Positions 7,088-14,781 of a stretch of 44,641 nt of DNA are shown piece after piece. The stretch's first letter is position 1, and each line of letters opens with the position of its first letter. The DNA is from Bacteroidaceae bacterium (GTDB lineage Bacteria; Bacteroidota; Bacteroidia; Bacteroidales; Bacteroidaceae): assembly GCA_017445145.1 (NCBI GenBank), contig JAFSVI010000100.1, positions 1 through 44,641 of the forward strand. Direction: 5' to 3'. The translations under genes and the position numbers were made by a program. The notes below the pieces were generated by a model. That model was not told where the DNA came from. It was given only the letters and a program-made list of their open reading frames with translations, and searched no databases.

Positions 7088-7148
7088 CGCTTCACGCACA
7101 TCCGCACGAGCCGTGGCGGTGCGGCGGCTATGGTTTCAGACCCACATG

Positions 7149-7676
7149 CTATGCCTTGGCAGCATCAGTCGTCGGGGCGGCATCGGCTGCCGGGGCGGCG
7201 TCGGCCTTCGTGTCAGCGTCGGCAGCCGGAGCGGCATCGGCCTTCTTGCGGTCGTCGATGTTGTCGCCATCGGTGGGCTTCATCTTGCTGAAGTCGTCGA
7301 GGCCGGCCGTGATGAGCAGATTGTACCACTGTATGAGCTTCTTCACGTCGGACGGGAACACGCGGTCGCGGTCGAAGTCGGGCAACACGGTAGCAAAGAA
7401 GTCGAAGAGTTCATCCTTGGATGCCTTCTTGTAGTCGATAGAGGCGACCTTGCCGCCTTCCTTCTCCTTGAGTGTGGTGAGCACGTCGGCCAGTGGCACT
7501 TCTTCCTCCTGGGTGTACATGGCAATATCCGCCAGTGAGATGACGCGGTCGGTGGCAAATGCCGGCATGCGCTTGGGTTTGTCGCCAATGCTTTCCACGA
7601 TGAGGCTTCGGTTGCCGTGGGAAATGAGTTTGTAGAGACCGGGCTTGCCGGATATTGCAAGAATTGTTTCGAGCAT
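7149..7676 (-). CDS. DUF5606 domain protein
   Basis: This 175-residue protein matches the Bacteroidetes DUF5606 family as I know it: MLETILAISGKPGLYKLISH at the start, then VESIGDKPKRMPAFATDRVISL and DIAMYT. The conserved part ends near residue 137. After that is a low-complexity Ala/Asp/Pro tail (DAAPAADADTKADAAPAAD) not needed by the family. No catalytic motif is visible and the function is unknown. It is the last gene of the nusB-yajC-ybbR-coaE run, 18 bases after coaE, and ends before the hairpin at 7038-7087. Confidence 0.85.
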   Translation of the reverse strand: MLETILAISGKPGLYKLISHGNRSLIVESIGDKPKRMPAFATDRVISLADIAMYTQEEEVPLADVLTTLKEKEGGKVASIDYKKASKDELFDFFATVLPDFDRDRVFPSDVKKLIQWYNLLITAGLDDFSKMKPTDGDNIDDRKKADAAPAADADTKADAAPAADAAPTTDAAKA

Positions 7677-7694
7677 GGGTATTGAGTTTATTGG

Positions 7695-8294
7695 TTATGT
7701 GAATGCTGTGAAAGGCTCGCTATGCACAAGGTTGTTGATTTGCGGCAGCAGCGGGCGTCCGTCGTTGACGATGACATAGTCAGCGTGTGCCAGCAGCCCG
7801 GCTTCGGGCATCTGCTGCATCATGCGCTCGCGCACACGCTGCTCGGTGGTGGCATCGCGCAGCATGGCGCGCCTGATGCGCAATGGCTCGGGTGCCGTCA
7901 CCGCCACGACCACGTCCACCGCATCCTCGAGCCCTGCCTCCACGAGTATGGCACTCTCGATGACGACAGGGTGTCGCTGCTCGCTGGCAAATCGCAGCCA
8001 GTCGTGTCTGACGGCCGGATGCACAATGGCATTGACGCTCGCGGCATTGGCTTGTGAGCTGAACAGGTAGTCGGCCACATGACGGCGGTTGAGCTGTCCG
8101 TCGGGCAGATATGCCCTGTCGCCCAAGAGCGCCACGAGCTGCTGCCGCACGTCGGGCGACGACGTCATCAGCTGCTTTGCGCGCTGGTCGCTGTCGTAGA
8201 GCGGCCAGTGGTACGTCTCGCAGATGATGCGCGCCACATAGCTCTTGCCGGAGCCTATGCCGCCCGTGATGCCTATGCGCAGCGTGTGTGTCAT
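7695..8294 (-). CDS. coaE: Dephospho-CoA kinase
   Basis: Cytosolic enzyme that phosphorylates the 3'-hydroxyl of dephospho-CoA with ATP, the last step of coenzyme A synthesis. The P-loop GGIGSGKS (residues 11-18) is intact, and it is followed by the family's YDSDQRAKQLM segment and the HPAVRHDW motif. The length of 199 residues is normal. The start codon overlaps the stop of the ybbR-like gene by four bases (ATGA, 8291-8294), indicating translational coupling within the operon. Confidence 0.93.
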   Translation of the reverse strand: MTHTLRIGITGGIGSGKSYVARIICETYHWPLYDSDQRAKQLMTSSPDVRQQLVALLGDRAYLPDGQLNRRHVADYLFSSQANAASVNAIVHPAVRHDWLRFASEQRHPVVIESAILVEAGLEDAVDVVVAVTAPEPLRIRRAMLRDATTEQRVRERMMQQMPEAGLLAHADYVIVNDGRPLLPQINNLVHSEPFTAFT

Positions 8295-9295
8295 TCCTCG
8301 TCCAAGTTCTCGATGAGGAAGTCCACCTCGCCCGGGTTGATGCGCACCTGCGACACGCCGTCGGGCAGTGAGCGCAGTTGCAGGTGGAGCTTGGCATTAG
8401 GCGGAAGTGCTGCCAGCTCCTCGTATGTGGCCGTGATGACGAAATTGTCGGCTGTGATGCGCTTATAGTCCTTTGCCCCCACGCGGAAGCTCACCGTCAC
8501 CACTCCGGGGAACGTGCGCAGCGAGTGTCCTGCAGGGAAGTTGGTGCCCGTGATGGGCACGCTGACGCTCTTCTCGGTGTACATATCCACTTGCGCCGTC
8601 AGCGTCACCTCCTCGTCGGAGAGCTTGAGGCCCCGTGGCGACACGAGGCGCACCTTCTCCGCCACTGTTTTCGACAGTCCTCTGAGGCTGAGGGGCTGGG
8701 TATATACGCCCGGCAGCGTGTCGAGAACCGCCTGTGGCCCCCACACGGTGACCGTGTCGGGCTGGCAGCTTACAGAGGCCAAGTAGTAGAGTTCATCGGC
8801 ATGTATGTTGCCGTTGGGCATCACCGGCACGCGCCGGCTCACCCCCCGGCAGAAGAAGTACTCCACGGTGTCGGGGTCAATATCTACGATGGCTGTGGAT
8901 TTGAGCAGCTGCGCTGCTATTTGCGCCTGCAGCTCGTCGTGGCCCACCACTACGTGTCCGTAGGTGCTGCCATTGTCGTGGGCAGTGAAGCCCACCGTGA
9001 CGGGTAGGCGTTTTGTGCCCAAGACGTATTTCATCAAGGCTGTTCCCCTGTCGCTGACGGTGACAACGGCCTCGCCGGGCATGTCGGATGTGATGACGAT
9101 GTTGGTTGGCACGCTGTCGTGGACCAACGGGAACTCCATCTTCATTTCGAAGGTGCCATTGAGCGTCTGCATGAGCCAGAAGAGGGCGGAGATGACCACA
9201 AAGAAGAGGAACACCGCCGTCTCGCGGCTGCGCTGCGTGAGCAAGAACGCCTTCACGGCATCCCAGAAGCGACGCATCCCCTCCTTGTCCATCAC
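8291..9295 (-). CDS. YbbR-like (CdaR-like) membrane-anchored protein
   Basis: This 334-residue protein has a short cytoplasmic N-terminus and one transmembrane segment (AVFLFFVVISALFWLMQ, about residues 26-42). The rest is an extracytoplasmic beta-rich part with YbbR-type repeats. In Firmicutes YbbR/CdaR regulates a diadenylate cyclase. In Bacteroidetes the role is not established and no cyclase gene is next to it here. It lies 8 bases after yajC and overlaps coaE by four bases. A second Met (9292) is an alternative start. Confidence 0.85.
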   Translation of the reverse strand: MMDKEGMRRFWDAVKAFLLTQRSRETAVFLFFVVISALFWLMQTLNGTFEMKMEFPLVHDSVPTNIVITSDMPGEAVVTVSDRGTALMKYVLGTKRLPVTVGFTAHDNGSTYGHVVVGHDELQAQIAAQLLKSTAIVDIDPDTVEYFFCRGVSRRVPVMPNGNIHADELYYLASVSCQPDTVTVWGPQAVLDTLPGVYTQPLSLRGLSKTVAEKVRLVSPRGLKLSDEEVTLTAQVDMYTEKSVSVPITGTNFPAGHSLRTFPGVVTVSFRVGAKDYKRITADNFVITATYEELAALPPNAKLHLQLRSLPDGVSQVRINPGEVDFLIENLDEE

Positions 9296-9303
9296 TCGAG
9301 CGG

Positions 9304-9624
9304 CTACTTCTGATAAGCGTCAGTGCCTGTTGCGCTGCCGAACACGGAGTTCCTGTCCACGCGTATGCGCACACCGCTGGCAATCTCCACGATGAGTATG
9401 TTGTGGACATCGTCGATGTCGCGCACCACCCCGTAGATGCCTCCGGCAGTGACCACTTCCGTTCCGCGCTCTATGCCCTGGCGGAACTCCTTTATTTTCT
9501 TCTGTTGTTTCTGCTGCGGGCGTATCATGAAGAAATACATGATGGCAAACATGGCCACAAGCATCAGGATCATGCTCAGGCCGCCATCGCCCTGTGCAGC
9601 AAGTAGTGTGATTAGTGTCTGCAT
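9304..9624 (-). CDS. yajC: Preprotein translocase accessory subunit YajC
   Basis: This 106-residue protein has one N-terminal transmembrane segment (MILMLVAMFAIMYFFMI) followed by the signature RPQQKQQKKIKEFR. A small SH3-like cytosolic part follows (GTEVVTAGGIYGVVRDI). YajC associates with SecDF in the Sec translocon. It lies between nusB (32 bases upstream) and the ybbR-like gene in the same direction. Confidence 0.93.
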   Translation of the reverse strand: MQTLITLLAAQGDGGLSMILMLVAMFAIMYFFMIRPQQKQQKKIKEFRQGIERGTEVVTAGGIYGVVRDIDDVHNILIVEIASGVRIRVDRNSVFGSATGTDAYQK

Positions 9625-9656
9625 AGCTGTATGTTGGTGATTGGTTATTGTGGGTG

Positions 9657-10775
9657 CTACTTATCGTCGGCCGCAGCCTGTGTGCCGGCCTCCGTCTGTG
9701 TGCTTGCGGGGATGTCGGCCTGATTGGCGGCGTGCGTGTCTGTGGCCTTGGCCGCAGTCGCGTCGGTGTCGCCATGTGGGTCTATGTCGTCGGCGCCGTC
9801 GTGGGTGTCGGTGTCTGCACGCGGCTGTCGTTGCCGGCGTTCGGGCATGGTTTTCTTGAGCTTGCCCTCGTCGATGAGCCATCTGACGATGGCGTCGAGC
9901 AGGCCGTTGATGTAGCCACCGCTTCGGGGGGTGGAGTATGCTTTGGCTATCTCCACGTACTCGTTGATGGTCACCGACGGCGGGATTTGCGAGAAGGTGA
10001 ACACCTCCGCCAGCGCCGCCTCGAGGATGACGATGTCCATGGTTGCCATGCGCTCTATCTCCCAGTTTTGGAGGAACTGCACGACGATGTTCCTGTATGT
10101 GCTCCAGCTGAGCATGGTTGCACGGAAGAGACGGCGCGCAAATTCGCGGTCCTCCTCCTCACGGAACTCCTCGAGCAGCGGCTGGCTAGCCCCGCGTTTG
10201 TGGTCAAACTGCTTGATGGTCTTGAGCACAAAGGTGTCGATGATGAAGCGGTCGTCGTTCCAATAGAGGCTCTTATCCTCGAGCAGCTGGTCGAGCTCCT
10301 CGTCCTCGACGATGATTTTGCGATAGATGTCGCGCCAGAGGTCGCGGTCCTGCTCGTAGGTTGTCTCGGTGTCGGCGAGCATGTATTCCTTGTATATGTC
10401 GCTCTCGGCAATACGCTTGTACAGTCGCCTGACGAAGTCCTCCTCCTCGACCCACGTCTTCTTCTGGTTGTCGATGAAGTCCCTGAGCTGATGGTTGCTC
10501 TCAAGTTGCGCTATGAACTTGTTGTCGATGAACTTGGTGCTTGGACGCTCGCCCTCTTTGAGGCGCAAGTAGCGGTTGGTGGCCGTCTCCACGGCTCTCT
10601 CCGCGATGTGGTTGACCTCCACCAGCAGTTCGAGCATATATAGGTATAGGTCGTAGGACTTGGATAGGCTGAAGAATAGTTCCTGTTCAGCCACATCGAG
10701 CTTGTAGTCGCCATTGACGTAGTGTGCGTAGGCGAGCTGCACCACTTTCAGCCTTATGAGTTCGCGATTAATCAT
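9657..10775 (-). CDS. nusB: Transcription antitermination protein NusB, extended form
   Basis: Bacteroidetes-type NusB of 372 residues. The RNA-binding NusB fold is in the C-terminal half (FRATMLSWSTYRNIVVQFLQ through EYVEIAKAYSTPRSGGYING). The N-terminal half is the extra helical region usual in this phylum. After about residue 315 there is a low-complexity Asp/Ala/Thr tail of about 55 residues, unlikely to be folded. NusB with NusE supports antitermination of rRNA operons. The start is Met 10775 (MINRELIRLKVVQ), because the longer frame runs into the promoter at 10833-10840. It is the first gene of the operon with yajC, ybbR, coaE and DUF5606. Confidence 0.9.
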   Translation of the reverse strand: MINRELIRLKVVQLAYAHYVNGDYKLDVAEQELFFSLSKSYDLYLYMLELLVEVNHIAERAVETATNRYLRLKEGERPSTKFIDNKFIAQLESNHQLRDFIDNQKKTWVEEEDFVRRLYKRIAESDIYKEYMLADTETTYEQDRDLWRDIYRKIIVEDEELDQLLEDKSLYWNDDRFIIDTFVLKTIKQFDHKRGASQPLLEEFREEEDREFARRLFRATMLSWSTYRNIVVQFLQNWEIERMATMDIVILEAALAEVFTFSQIPPSVTINEYVEIAKAYSTPRSGGYINGLLDAIVRWLIDEGKLKKTMPERRQRQPRADTDTHDGADDIDPHGDTDATAAKATDTHAANQADIPASTQTEAGTQAAADDK

Positions 10776-10832
10776 GTCGGTGTTGTGTCGCTTAGTGAGC
10801 TTCTTAGCGTGTGTTTTGTTACTTTGAGCGCG

Positions 10833-10840
10833 CAAAAGTA
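10833..10840 (-). promoter_or_regulatory. -7 element of the nusB operon
   Basis: TACTTTTG on the minus strand, 57 bases upstream of the nusB ATG at 10775. No convincing -33 box at the expected distance. Confidence 0.5.
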
Positions 10841-10890
10841 GTCATTTTCCCGCAAAAATACGGCGAAAGCGCAAAGTTTTTCGTTATTTT

Positions 10891-10922
10891 TTTGGTTGTT
10901 TGGCAAATTATGGCCAATTTTG
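10891..10922 (+). promoter_or_regulatory. Promoter of the DUF3276-comEC unit
   Basis: TTTG (10891-10894) and CAATTTTG (10915-10922) are 20 bases apart. The -7 box departs from TAnnTTTG only at its first base. ATG follows at 10959. Confidence 0.5.
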
Positions 10923-10958
10923 GCACTTGAAACACGTTTCACAACTTCAAATCGACCA

Positions 10959-11297
10959 ATGAAAGGACTTCAAAACAGTTTTAACGCAGAAAAGGAAATC
11001 CTCTTCTCCCGCTCCATCCGGGCTGGGAAGCGCATCTACTACATCGATGTCAAACAGACGAGCAAGGGCGAGCTATTCCTGTCGCTGACAGAGAGCAAGA
11101 AGATAGTCACGGGCGAGAGCGACATGCCCCAAGTCAACTTTGAAAAGCACAAGATCTTCCTCTATCCTGAGGACTTCGAGAAGTTCACCACTGGCCTTGC
11201 CGAGGCCATGCGCTATATCTTTGAGCAGCAGGGTTCGAGCGAGCCCCGCACAGACGAGGGAGGAAGCGAGATCACGCTCGACGAGCTGGAGTTCTAA
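10959..11297 (+). CDS. DUF3276/PUR-family nucleic-acid-binding protein
   Basis: This 112-residue protein has the PUR-domain pattern of bacterial Pur-alpha-like proteins (DUF3276). It reads EKEILFSRSIRAGKRIYYID, then KGELFLSLTESKK and KHKIFLYPEDFEKF, with an acidic C-terminal tail. Members of this family studied in spirochaetes bind single-stranded nucleic acid; the role in Bacteroidetes is unknown. Start at ATG 10959 is supported by the promoter just upstream. The gene is 18 bases in front of comEC on the same strand and probably cotranscribed with it. Confidence 0.85.
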   Translation: MKGLQNSFNAEKEILFSRSIRAGKRIYYIDVKQTSKGELFLSLTESKKIVTGESDMPQVNFEKHKIFLYPEDFEKFTTGLAEAMRYIFEQQGSSEPRTDEGGSEITLDELEF

Positions 11298-11315
11298 TCC
11301 CCGCCCCTCCAAGCC

Positions 11316-13328
11316 ATGAGCCGTCCCCTATGTGTGGCAACGTTAGCCATGGCTGCCGGCATCTGCCTCGCACACTGGCACCTCCAGCCTGGGTCACCGC
11401 ACGTTTTCGATGTGCGCATGCTCGGGATTGCGGGTGTGGCGTTTGTGTGCGTGGGTTTGTTATCGCTCTTCCTTTTCCGCCACCGCCACCGCAGCAGCCC
11501 TCTCAACGACGGTCTGTCGTGGTTGGCCCTCGTGGTGTTTTTCGGGTGTTTTGGTGTTGTGCGCTATGCCATCTACGCCTATGGCCACCATGTTGAGTGG
11601 CCAGATGGCGAGTGCATGGTCGAGGGCATTGTGGCGTCGCCGCCTACGGCGCGCGGCAACAGCGTGTCGTTCCGCCTATGCACCACGGAGCCGCGGCCGC
11701 ACGTCGTCCTGCTCCACGCGTGGAGCCTTGGCGACAGCGTTGGCGCATGCCCGGCCTTGGGCGACTATGTGTCGGCGCGTGCTTGCGTGGGCCGCCCCCG
11801 CAACCGCGGCAACCCCGACGAGTTCGACTACGCCGGCTGGCTGTGGAGCCAGGGTGTGAGCGGCGTTGGCGACAGTGATGCGGGGTCGCTGTGCTGGCGC
11901 GGGCCAACGTCAGCTGAATGGTCGTCGCTGCCGTGGTTGATGCGTTTGCGTGTGCGCGCGTTGCAGTTGCGCGAGCGTCTGCTCCTTCGTCTGTGCGCCA
12001 CGGGTCTCGATGGTCAGGCGCTGGCCGTTGTGTCGGCGCTGACGCTTGCCGACCGCTCTCATCTCACGTCGTCCACCCGCGACCTGTATGCCGACGCCGG
12101 TGCGAGCCACCTGCTTGCGCTGTCGGGGTTGCACCTGGGTGTGCTCGTCGGCGCGCTGCTCACCTTAATATATACGCGCCTGCGCTTCACACCACTGCGG
12201 CTGCCGCTGTGCGTGGTGGCCCTGAGTGTGGTATGGGGGTTCTCCTTCGTGGCCGGTTTGCCCACCTCGCTTGTGCGCGCGAGCCTCATGGCCACGCTTG
12301 CCGTCGTGGCGGTGATGTCCGACCGCTATGGTCATCCTCTGCAGCACCTTGTGCTGACGGTAACTGTGATGCTCGTTGCCGACCCCACATATCTTTTCGA
12401 CGTTGGTGCGCAGCTGTCCGTGGCCTCGGTGGCAGGCATCATCCTCTTCTACGCCCCTGTTCAGCGCTGGGCCTCGCGCCGTTGGCGCTTCGCCATTGCC
12501 CGGTTGCGTCGCTACCGTGTGTATTGGCCTGTTCAGCTTTTCCATGTGTCGGTGGCGGCGCAGGTGCTCACCGTGCCACTCGTGGCCTGGCATTTCGGGC
12601 GCATCCCCCTCTACGGTTCGCTGACGAGCATCCTGCTTGTGCCACTGACCACGGTCATCATCCACATGTCGCTTGCGCTGCTGGCCGTGGGCGGAGGGCA
12701 GCCTTGGCTGTCGTCGGCGCTGGGCTGGGGTGTGGAGAAGCTTGTCGCGGTGCAAACGGCCGTGGTGGCAACCGCCGGCGGCCTGCCGGGTGCCGTGGTG
12801 CCCGACTTCTGGAGCGAGAAGGCCACGCCGCAGGTTGTGGTCTATAACAACCGTCGCTGCCCGGCCATGCACTTCATTGCCGGCCCCGACCGCAGCTGGC
12901 TGCTCATGCCCCACCCCGAGGCAGCGGCCGTCGGCCTGACGCATATCGCCAACACGTTCTGGCTGCGACGCCTGACCAAGCCGCCACAGACGGCCCACGC
13001 CGCGACGACGTTCGCCCTCGGCAACGTCAGTGCGGCCATGGTCTGCAAGCCCGTGGCCAGCCACCACGGCGCCCAACGCCAGGCTCCAGCCCCGGGCGAT
13101 GCCACGCCACCCGTCAGCGCCCCCAAGGCCGTGAGCCTGCTGTGGCTGTGCGATGCGTTCCGCGGTCATCTGTCCGAGGTGCTGCACAACGTGCGCCCGC
13201 GCATGGTGGTGCTCGACCCCAGCCTGCCGGCCCGCCTGCGGCGCCGCCTGGCTGCCGAGGCATCCGCCGCAGGCCTGCGCGCCTACGACGTTGCCGAGCA
13301 GGGCGCGCTACGTCTGCGGCTACCATGA
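11316..13328 (+). CDS. ComEC/Rec2-family DNA-uptake channel protein, no MBL domain
   Basis: This 670-residue inner-membrane protein carries an N-terminal DUF4131 region. The competence domain follows, with its signature ASHLLALSGLHLGVLVGALL (about residues 268-287) and a series of hydrophobic helices to about residue 470. ComEC transports single-stranded DNA across the inner membrane in natural transformation. The C-terminal 200 residues show no HxHxDH motif, so the metallo-beta-lactamase domain of classical ComEC is absent. This is common in Bacteroidetes. The C-terminal tail is GC-rich and Arg/Ala-rich. The gene converges with trkA. Confidence 0.87.
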   Translation: MSRPLCVATLAMAAGICLAHWHLQPGSPHVFDVRMLGIAGVAFVCVGLLSLFLFRHRHRSSPLNDGLSWLALVVFFGCFGVVRYAIYAYGHHVEWPDGECMVEGIVASPPTARGNSVSFRLCTTEPRPHVVLLHAWSLGDSVGACPALGDYVSARACVGRPRNRGNPDEFDYAGWLWSQGVSGVGDSDAGSLCWRGPTSAEWSSLPWLMRLRVRALQLRERLLLRLCATGLDGQALAVVSALTLADRSHLTSSTRDLYADAGASHLLALSGLHLGVLVGALLTLIYTRLRFTPLRLPLCVVALSVVWGFSFVAGLPTSLVRASLMATLAVVAVMSDRYGHPLQHLVLTVTVMLVADPTYLFDVGAQLSVASVAGIILFYAPVQRWASRRWRFAIARLRRYRVYWPVQLFHVSVAAQVLTVPLVAWHFGRIPLYGSLTSILLVPLTTVIIHMSLALLAVGGGQPWLSSALGWGVEKLVAVQTAVVATAGGLPGAVVPDFWSEKATPQVVVYNNRRCPAMHFIAGPDRSWLLMPHPEAAAVGLTHIANTFWLRRLTKPPQTAHAATTFALGNVSAAMVCKPVASHHGAQRQAPAPGDATPPVSAPKAVSLLWLCDAFRGHLSEVLHNVRPRMVVLDPSLPARLRRRLAAEASAAGLRAYDVAEQGALRLRLP

Positions 13329-13344
13329 GGCGCCGCCGCCAGCA

Positions 13345-13356
13345 CATGCCGGCATG
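13345..13356. repeat. 12-bp perfect palindrome between comEC and trkA
   Basis: CATGCCGGCATG lies in the 34-base gap between the convergent comEC and trkA stops. It could contribute to termination, but it is short and has no T-run. Confidence 0.35.
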
Positions 13357-13362
13357 CTTCCG

Positions 13363-14748
13363 TCAGCCCATCTTGAGGATGTCCATGAGCGGGTTGCGCG
13401 GTTTCTTGAAGAAGCGGTCCAGCTCCTTGATGAGCGCCGTGCGCGCGAACACCACCACCCTGTCGCCCACCTCAATCTGGGTGCGACCGTTGACAAGCAT
13501 CCCCTCGCCATTCCTGACGATGCCACCTATGGCAATGCCCTTGGGCAGCCCGAGGCGCATGACGGGTTCCCGCGTGACGAGCGAATCGGCCACGGCCACG
13601 AACTCGGCCACGTCGGCATCGGCAATGGTGAGGCTCTTGACGCTTGCCACGTCGGCGTCGAGCATCATCTGGTAGATGTGGCTTGCGGCGATGGCTTTCT
13701 TGTTGATGATGGTGCCTATGTCGAGCTTCTCGGCCATGGTGATGTAGTCGGAGTTTTCCACCAGCGCCACCGTCTTGCGCACGCCCATGCGCTTTGCGGC
13801 GAGACATGCCAGGATGTTGGTCTCCGTCTCGGCCGTGAGCGCGCAGAAAGCCTGTGTCTGCCTTATGCCCTCCTCGAGCAGCAGCTGTGTGTCGCGTCCG
13901 TCGCCGTTGATGACCATGACGTCGTCGTTGTCCAGCAAGTCGGCAAGCTGGCGGCATCGCGTTGGGTCCTGCTCGATGAGCTTTGCCTCCATGAAGTCGG
14001 GCAGCAGGTGGCACGTCTGCACCGCTATGCGCCCGCCGCCCATGATCATGAGCTTGCGCACATCGGGGTACCCCTCCTTGCCCACAATCTGCCTTATGTG
14101 CGGCACGTATCGCTTTGTGGTCATGAAGTAGGCAATGTCGTTTTGCCGCAACTCGTCGAAACCGCCGGGGATGATGGTCTCGTCGTCGCGCTTGATGGCC
14201 ACGATGTGGAACGGCGAGTCGGGCTTGCACAGGTCCTTGAGCTGCTTGCCGTAGAGCCCTGCGGCCTCCTCGCGCAGCTTGATGCCGAGGGTGATGAGTG
14301 CGCCGCCATGCACCTCCACCCACTGTCGCACCCACGAGCGCCTGACACCATCGACTATCTCGCGTGCGGCGAGCACCTCGGGGTAGATGAGCGAGCCTAT
14401 GCCCATGCTGGTGAAGTAGGCGCTGTTGCGCGGCGCTGTGTATTCGCCATTGTCAATCCTCGCCACTGTCTTCTTGGCTCCGAGCTGGTGAGCGAGCATG
14501 CAGCACGTCATGTTCTTCGTCTCGGATGGGGTGACGGCGATGAAGAGGTCTGCCTGTGGCACTCCGGCTTCGCGCAAGCCGCTGATGCTTGTCGGCGAGA
14601 CGTTGAGAGTCATCAGGTCCAGCCCCTCGCTGGCTGCCGAGAGCTTGTCGGCGCTCTCGTCCATGAGGATGATGTCCTGGTTGTCGCGGGTGAGCAGCGC
14701 TGCGAGATGGCTGCCTACGGCCCCCGCCCCTGCGATGATGATTTTCAT
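13363..14748 (-). CDS. trkA: Trk potassium uptake regulatory protein TrkA
   Basis: This 461-residue protein has two RCK units. The first begins with the Rossmann motif MKIIIAGAGAVGSHLAALLT. The second starts at about residue 230 (KLMIMGGGRIAVQTCHLL). A TrkA-C domain follows each one. TrkA is the NAD(H)-binding cytoplasmic gate of the Trk/Ktr potassium channel and needs a membrane partner such as TrkH. No trkH lies next to it here: downstream is the convergent comEC. It is 33 bases after dxs on the same strand, with no promoter consensus between them, so dxs-trkA is probably one transcript. Confidence 0.92.
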   Translation of the reverse strand: MKIIIAGAGAVGSHLAALLTRDNQDIILMDESADKLSAASEGLDLMTLNVSPTSISGLREAGVPQADLFIAVTPSETKNMTCCMLAHQLGAKKTVARIDNGEYTAPRNSAYFTSMGIGSLIYPEVLAAREIVDGVRRSWVRQWVEVHGGALITLGIKLREEAAGLYGKQLKDLCKPDSPFHIVAIKRDDETIIPGGFDELRQNDIAYFMTTKRYVPHIRQIVGKEGYPDVRKLMIMGGGRIAVQTCHLLPDFMEAKLIEQDPTRCRQLADLLDNDDVMVINGDGRDTQLLLEEGIRQTQAFCALTAETETNILACLAAKRMGVRKTVALVENSDYITMAEKLDIGTIINKKAIAASHIYQMMLDADVASVKSLTIADADVAEFVAVADSLVTREPVMRLGLPKGIAIGGIVRNGEGMLVNGRTQIEVGDRVVVFARTALIKELDRFFKKPRNPLMDILKMG

Positions 14749-14781
14749 GTGTTGTGTGCTCGCGTTGTAGGATGTAAGGAA

